NCBI GenBank assembly: GCA_017989885.1
Contig: JAGNPA010000118.1
Location: 1 to 6,320 of the forward strand
Direction of reading: 5' to 3'
Length of the DNA stretch: 6,320 nucleotides
Source of the DNA: Aquabacterium sp.
GTDB lineage: Bacteria > Pseudomonadota > Gammaproteobacteria > Burkholderiales > Burkholderiaceae_C
Numbering within the stretch: the stretch's first letter is position 1; every line of letters starts with the position of its first letter. The notes under the pieces were generated by a model. It did not search any database. It had not been told where the DNA came from and was given only the letters and a program-made list of their open reading frames with translations. The position numbers were made by a program, and so were the translations under genes. Positions 6,320-6,320 of the stretch are shown piece after piece.

Positions 6320-6320
6320 G

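Noticed and set aside
1..6320. Defence system, mobile element, CRISPR array, attachment site or RNA gene
   Set aside because: Every stretch over 300 bases is covered by a recognised housekeeping gene. No transposase, integrase, spaced repeats or tRNA-like cloverleaf was seen on either strand.

Overview
The window is ordinary chromosomal housekeeping DNA from a GC-rich betaproteobacterium. Burkholderiales is the best guess, by protein style: a CoaX of the Baf type, a short SppA, a CxH/CxxH Rieske protein, and the rluC–HAD–Rieske–sppA gene order. The genus cannot be fixed from this sequence. I see no phage, transposon, CRISPR, tRNA or rRNA sequence and no undescribed multi-gene system.

Layout. 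Left edge to 938 (+): the 3' two thirds of hslU, ATPase of the HslUV protease. 928-1707 (-): coaX, type III pantothenate kinase, converging on hslU with an 11-base overlap of the two 3' ends. 1708-1944: a divergent intergenic region with several small repeats, a short ORF with a strong Shine-Dalgarno that overlaps the coaX start, and a hairpin just ahead of the next gene. 1945-2523 (+): a secreted chalcone isomerase-like protein of unknown function. 2524-2637: a spacer with a 35-base bulged stem-loop and a probable sigma-70 promoter. 2638-3480 (+): a stand-alone HDOD-domain protein. 3507 to the right edge (-): a compact gene cluster read leftward in the order rluC (5' end missing), HAD phosphatase, small Rieske ferredoxin-like protein, SppA-type S49 peptidase.

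How they work together. The leftward cluster looks like one transcript: rluC and the HAD gene nearly touch, the HAD stop overlaps the Rieske start, and 47 bases separate Rieske from sppA. The functions are unrelated by pathway (23S rRNA pseudouridylation, sugar or glycolate phosphate hydrolysis, a [2Fe-2S] protein, membrane signal peptide degradation), so this is probably an ancestral housekeeping arrangement. HslU, CoaX, the chalcone isomerase-like protein and the HDOD protein appear to be separate transcription units. The most useful non-coding signals are in the two spacers flanking the chalcone isomerase-like gene.
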